From the NCBI GenBank assembly GCA_001661245.1, contig KV454017.1, positions 784,532-848,531 on the forward strand: a stretch of DNA of 64,000 nucleotides. The letters are read 5' to 3'. Shown in pieces: positions 61,184 through 64,000 of this stretch. The position numbers were made by a program, and so were the translations under genes. Within the stretch, counting starts at the first letter, position 1, and each line of letters starts with the position of its first letter. This stretch comes from Pachysolen tannophilus NRRL Y-2460. Its lineage: Eukaryota > Ascomycota > Pichiomycetes > Alaninales > Pachysolenaceae. The notes beneath the pieces were generated by a model, which did not search any database, had not been told where the DNA came from, and saw only the letters and a program-made list of their open reading frames with translations.

Positions 61184-63511
61184 TCAATGCTCAGCTTTTT
61201 TTATAGTGTCAATTTTTTGTCTCAAGGCTTCTTCGTTCAATTCAATCCATTTCAAGCTTTCTAAATGAGAATTTAACAATTGTAAGATATCTTCCAATGG
61301 GTTATTATCAATGTCAATGTCCTGGCCATCTTTAGAGTTTTTATTATTAACAGCTTTACGTCCATTGAGTTGTTGAGTTTCTTTAATCATTGTTTTATTG
61401 AAAGTGCTGCTTACAACATTGATTTCATTTATCAATGAATTTAAATTTATCCCCAAACTATCTATAGTTTCATCTAATACCATGGCAGTATGGTATGATT
61501 TTTCTCTTAATTGATCATTGGATAATAATTGGTCATCATCTTCATTATCATCCCCCAATTTTGCATTTGATGGCGAAGCTATTGATGATAACAATTTTTC
61601 TGCTTGTGATTCATAATTTTTCAATAAAGAATCCAATTCTTCCTGTTGGTTTTCAATGTACAATAATGATTGATCAATCTTAGATTGTGTTTGATCTGCT
61701 AATATAGTATCTGAATATAACTGTCCAATTCTTTCCGCAGACAAGACTAAAGTTTGATCCCATTGACTAACTTTTGAAGTATATGAATCAAATATAGAAG
61801 TTGCTGAAGATAATTGATTTGTCCATCTTGTAATTAAATCTTCTAAAGTTTTATTTTTAATCGACATTTCAGCAGGTTTTATTTCTTCTGGTTTAATATT
61901 AGCTGAGGCAGAAACAGATGGAATTGTTGATGTAGTGCTAGTAGTGGTTGAAGGTTTATCATTTTCATTTTTCGTAGATGCCGAAAATGAAACTGTTTTC
62001 TTGGTATCATCATCTTTTTTCTCGGTATTAGTGCCAAATGAAAATCCTGAGGGTTTTGATTCTTCTTTTTTCTCGGTAGTAGTTCCAAAAGAAAATCCTG
62101 AAGGTTTTGAATCTTCTTTTTTCTCAGTAGTAGTGCCAAATGAAAATCCAGAAGGTTTTGAATCTTCTTTTTTCTCGGTGCTAGTTCCAAATGAAAATCC
62201 AGAAGGTTTTGAATCTTCTTTCTTCTCGGTGCTAGTTCCAAATGAAAAACCTGAAGGTTTTGAGTCTTCTTTTTTCTCAGTGGTAGTTCCAAATGAAAAT
62301 CCAGAAGGTTTTGAATCTTCTTTTTTCTCGGTGCTAGTTCCAAATGAAAATCCAGAAGGTTTTGAATCTTCTTTCTTCTCGGTGCTAGTTCCAAATGAAA
62401 AACCTGAAGGTTTTGCATCTTCTTTCTTTTCAGTAGTTGTTCCAAAAGAAAATCCTGAAGGTTTTGATTCTTCTTTCTTTTCAGTACTAGTTCCAAAAGA
62501 AAAACCTGAAGGTTTTGCTTCTTCTTTTTTCTCGGTACTAGTTCCAAATGAAAATCCAGAAGGTTTTGAATCTTGTTTCTTTTCGGTACTGGCTCCAAAT
62601 GAAAATCCGGAAGGTTTCGAGTCTTCTTTCTTTTCCGTACTGGTTCCAAATGAAAATCCAGAAGGTTTACTGTCTTTCTTAGGTTCTTCCTTCTTTGTAC
62701 CTGCTGAAAATCCAAATAACGAGTTAGCATTGGTATTTGCCAGAGACGAAGAACTGTTAAGACTAAGATCAGACGGTGCTGGTGCCGATGTGGAGTTTGA
62801 ATTTCCAGATAAAAATGTTTTCGGAGCTTCTTGTTTCCCCTCTGATCCTTGCAGAAACCCAAATAAAGGTTTATCAGAGGATGCGGTACTGCTGATGCTG
62901 CCTGTTCCAGTTCCAGTTCCTGTTCCTGTGCCACTGGAAGCAAAGAAACTTGTTGCATTGGTATTGGTAGCTCCATTTGAAGAAGTACCAAAACCAAAAG
63001 TTTTCGGAGGCCCCTCATTTGTATTCAGCAATGATGTATTTGATGTATTTGCCTTAGGGGTTAGAAATGATTTTTGACCCAAGCCACTTAAAGAACTGGT
63101 ATTAGGAGTAGTATTTTCCGTTGATTTAAACGCATTGGCGCCAAATGCATTGTTTCCCGTGTTAGTTCCTTGAGCATTACCGCCAAACGAACTACCAAAT
63201 GTACCAAACGTTCCAAACAGTCCACTATTGTTATTATTATTACTTGTTGATCCTGATCCAAACGAGAACCCAGATCCACTACCGCTATTACCTGTAGAGT
63301 TTGCATTTTGAGTACCTAAATTTTGAGTAACTGAATTGGCGTTACCACTAGTATTGGCGTTGTTATTACTACTACCAAACGCTGGAGAAGGCGTTGTTGA
63401 ACTATTTGAAGATCCAAACCCACCGAAACCAGTAACAGTACTATTATTATCTTTTTTATCTGAAGAAATTCCGCCACTATTGGCGGAATTTCCAAAATTG
63501 AAAAGTGACAT
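61184..63511 (-). CDS. NSP1: FG nucleoporin Nsp1
   Basis: The 775-residue protein belongs to the Nsp1/p62 family, which lines the nuclear pore channel and binds transport receptors. The N-terminal part (1-260) is Asn/Gly/Ser/Thr-rich with FG and GFG motifs (SLFNFGNS, GFGGFGSS). Next come 13 near-perfect 17-residue repeats of the type DSKPSGFSFGTSTEKKE. The conserved C-terminal coiled coil (about 560-775; KNKTLEDLITRWTNQL onwards) binds Nup57/Nup49 and Nup82 partners. The open frame extends ten codons upstream from a TTG, but the ATG at 63511 (MSLFNFGN) is the first and is the expected start. It is similar in length to yeast Nsp1 (823). Confidence 0.96.
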   Translation of the reverse strand: MSLFNFGNSANSGGISSDKKDNNSTVTGFGGFGSSNSSTTPSPAFGSSNNNANTSGNANSVTQNLGTQNANSTGNSGSGSGFSFGSGSTSNNNNNSGLFGTFGTFGSSFGGNAQGTNTGNNAFGANAFKSTENTTPNTSSLSGLGQKSFLTPKANTSNTSLLNTNEGPPKTFGFGTSSNGATNTNATSFFASSGTGTGTGTGTGSISSTASSDKPLFGFLQGSEGKQEAPKTFLSGNSNSTSAPAPSDLSLNSSSSLANTNANSLFGFSAGTKKEEPKKDSKPSGFSFGTSTEKKEDSKPSGFSFGASTEKKQDSKPSGFSFGTSTEKKEEAKPSGFSFGTSTEKKEESKPSGFSFGTTTEKKEDAKPSGFSFGTSTEKKEDSKPSGFSFGTSTEKKEDSKPSGFSFGTTTEKKEDSKPSGFSFGTSTEKKEDSKPSGFSFGTSTEKKEDSKPSGFSFGTTTEKKEDSKPSGFSFGTTTEKKEESKPSGFSFGTNTEKKDDDTKKTVSFSASTKNENDKPSTTTSTTSTIPSVSASANIKPEEIKPAEMSIKNKTLEDLITRWTNQLSSATSIFDSYTSKVSQWDQTLVLSAERIGQLYSDTILADQTQSKIDQSLLYIENQQEELDSLLKNYESQAEKLLSSIASPSNAKLGDDNEDDDQLLSNDQLREKSYHTAMVLDETIDSLGINLNSLINEINVVSSTFNKTMIKETQQLNGRKAVNNKNSKDGQDIDIDNNPLEDILQLLNSHLESLKWIELNEEALRQKIDTIKKAEH
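62012..62674 (-). repeat. 13 tandem 51-bp FSFG repeats inside NSP1
   Basis: Thirteen uninterrupted 51-base units (13 x 51 = 663 bases) encode the 17-residue FSFG unit. Variation is limited to Ser/Ala before KPSG, TSTE/TTTE/ASTE/TNTE and E/D/Q. Because 51 is a multiple of three and the unit lacks stops in other frames, the opposite strand and a second minus frame are also open here. Those frames are not genes. Confidence 0.95.
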
Positions 63512-64000
63512 TGATTTATAGATTGATGATTTAATAAACAATCAAACAATCTAATTTAATAAATTATAAATACAATACAATAATATAAAACTACAAACAA
63601 AACTCATAAAAAAGAGAGGTTTCAAGAAAAGAAAGTTAAAAAAAAAAAACTTTCTTTTTTTTTGGAAGTTTTAGTTTGCAAATGCACGACCTCTGCACGA
63701 CCTGTTATGACTTGACACACGACTTGACACACAATTTGACACATGACTTTGCACAAGATTTTGCACGACTTTGTTTACAATTTGTTTCGACTTTTTTTTT
63801 AACAATTTGTGATTCCGAATTTGTATTCTTGAGTCATACATACACTACTTTGCTTATAAGTAAATTTTTTTTTTTTTTTTTTTTCTTTTTTTTTTTTTTC
63901 AGTTTCTCTCCTGAGAGCCGCCCGGAGTCAACTGATGATGAGCAGCACAGCGCACCACCATATTGTCAACCTAATTTCGGTAACAATATTAATATATATA
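63512..64000. promoter_or_regulatory. NSP1 promoter region with degenerate 12-mer array
   Basis: From about 63677 to 63770 there are about seven imperfect 11-13-base units of the form TTGACACACGAC / TTTGCACGAC. TGAGTCAT (63830-63837) is a Gcn4/AP-1-type site. A T tract (63868-63899) precedes a GC-richer patch (63905-63960) with AGAGCCGCCCGGAG. An ATG pair at 63935/63938 starts a frame that is open to the window edge (22 codons), too little to call a gene. Confidence 0.5.
63677..63770. repeat. Degenerate GCACGAC/GACACACGAC array upstream of NSP1
   Basis: Successive units read GCACGACC, GCACGACC, TTGACACACGAC, TTGACACACAAT, TTGACACATGAC, TTTGCACAAGAT and TTTGCACGAC. The period is 11-13 bases. 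It is distinct from the A/T slippage repeats elsewhere and lies 165-260 bases before the NSP1 ATG. It could be a minisatellite or a homotypic binding-site cluster. Confidence 0.7.

Noticed and set aside
61935-63077. Long open frames on the plus strand and in a second minus frame over NSP1
   Set aside because: They exist only because the 51-bp repeat lacks stops in other frames; their translations are repetitive shadows of the FSFG array.
1-64000. tRNA, rRNA, CRISPR arrays, transposons, LTR or virus-like elements
   Set aside because: No T-loop-like GGTTCGAATCC boxes in a tRNA context, no regular spacer arrays, and no integrase, reverse transcriptase or transposase motifs were seen on either strand.

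Overview
This window is nuclear DNA of a budding yeast of the CTG clade (Debaryomycetaceae and relatives), the group that reads CUG as serine. The direct evidence is an in-frame CTG at 33200-33202 in the MKC1 kinase, where fungal and animal MAP kinases carry serine. The compact AT-rich layout, homopolymer-rich spacers and short introns with TACTAAC branch points also fit. Names come from protein motifs and remembered homologues; no search was run. There is a 365-base N gap at 9453-9817 and a single N at 21466.

Left part (1-8.5 kb): the end of an unidentified gene, a DUF1989 (urea-carboxylase-associated) protein, and two tandem carboxypeptidase S (M20) genes. These three genes share an AGCCGC promoter word and look like an accessory nitrogen-scavenging cluster. 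A 1.8-kb convergent spacer with no visible gene follows, then an acidic, histidine-rich protein.

8.5-26 kb: poly(A) polymerase PAP1, an unknown multi-pass membrane protein, dynamin VPS1, an AP-1-like bZIP factor, calcium sensor FRQ1, ubiquinone enzyme COQ7, m6A reader PHO92 and a secreted class-3 lipase.

26-45 kb: XRS2/NBS1 (spliced FHA N-terminus) beside PIF1 helicase, cell-wall MAP kinase MKC1 (spliced), a STE13/DAP2 dipeptidyl aminopeptidase, a FAR1/WRKY-GCM1-type DNA-binding protein (RBF1-like), proteasome RPN1, V-ATPase VMA16 (spliced) and homoserine kinase THR1.

45-64 kb: MAS2 (spliced), PFS2, type II myosin MYO1 (two exons, about 1970 residues), COX6 (spliced), a large unidentified protein with a mitochondrial-type N-terminus, and nucleoporin NSP1 with a 13-copy, 51-bp FSFG repeat array.

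Six introns were resolved by hand. All six begin GTAAGT and five have a perfect TACTAAC. Several promoters carry sites that match the gene's job: Gcn4 at THR1, MCB at PIF1, an Rpn4/PACE-like element at RPN1 and CCAAT at COX6. CArG/Mcm1-like boxes recur in several spacers. I saw no tRNA or rRNA gene, CRISPR array, transposon or virus-like element. Most of the window is conserved housekeeping; the best candidates for something new are the DUF1989-CPS cluster, PAP1 away from any mating-type genes, the uniform GTAAGT introns and the promoter repeat arrays.
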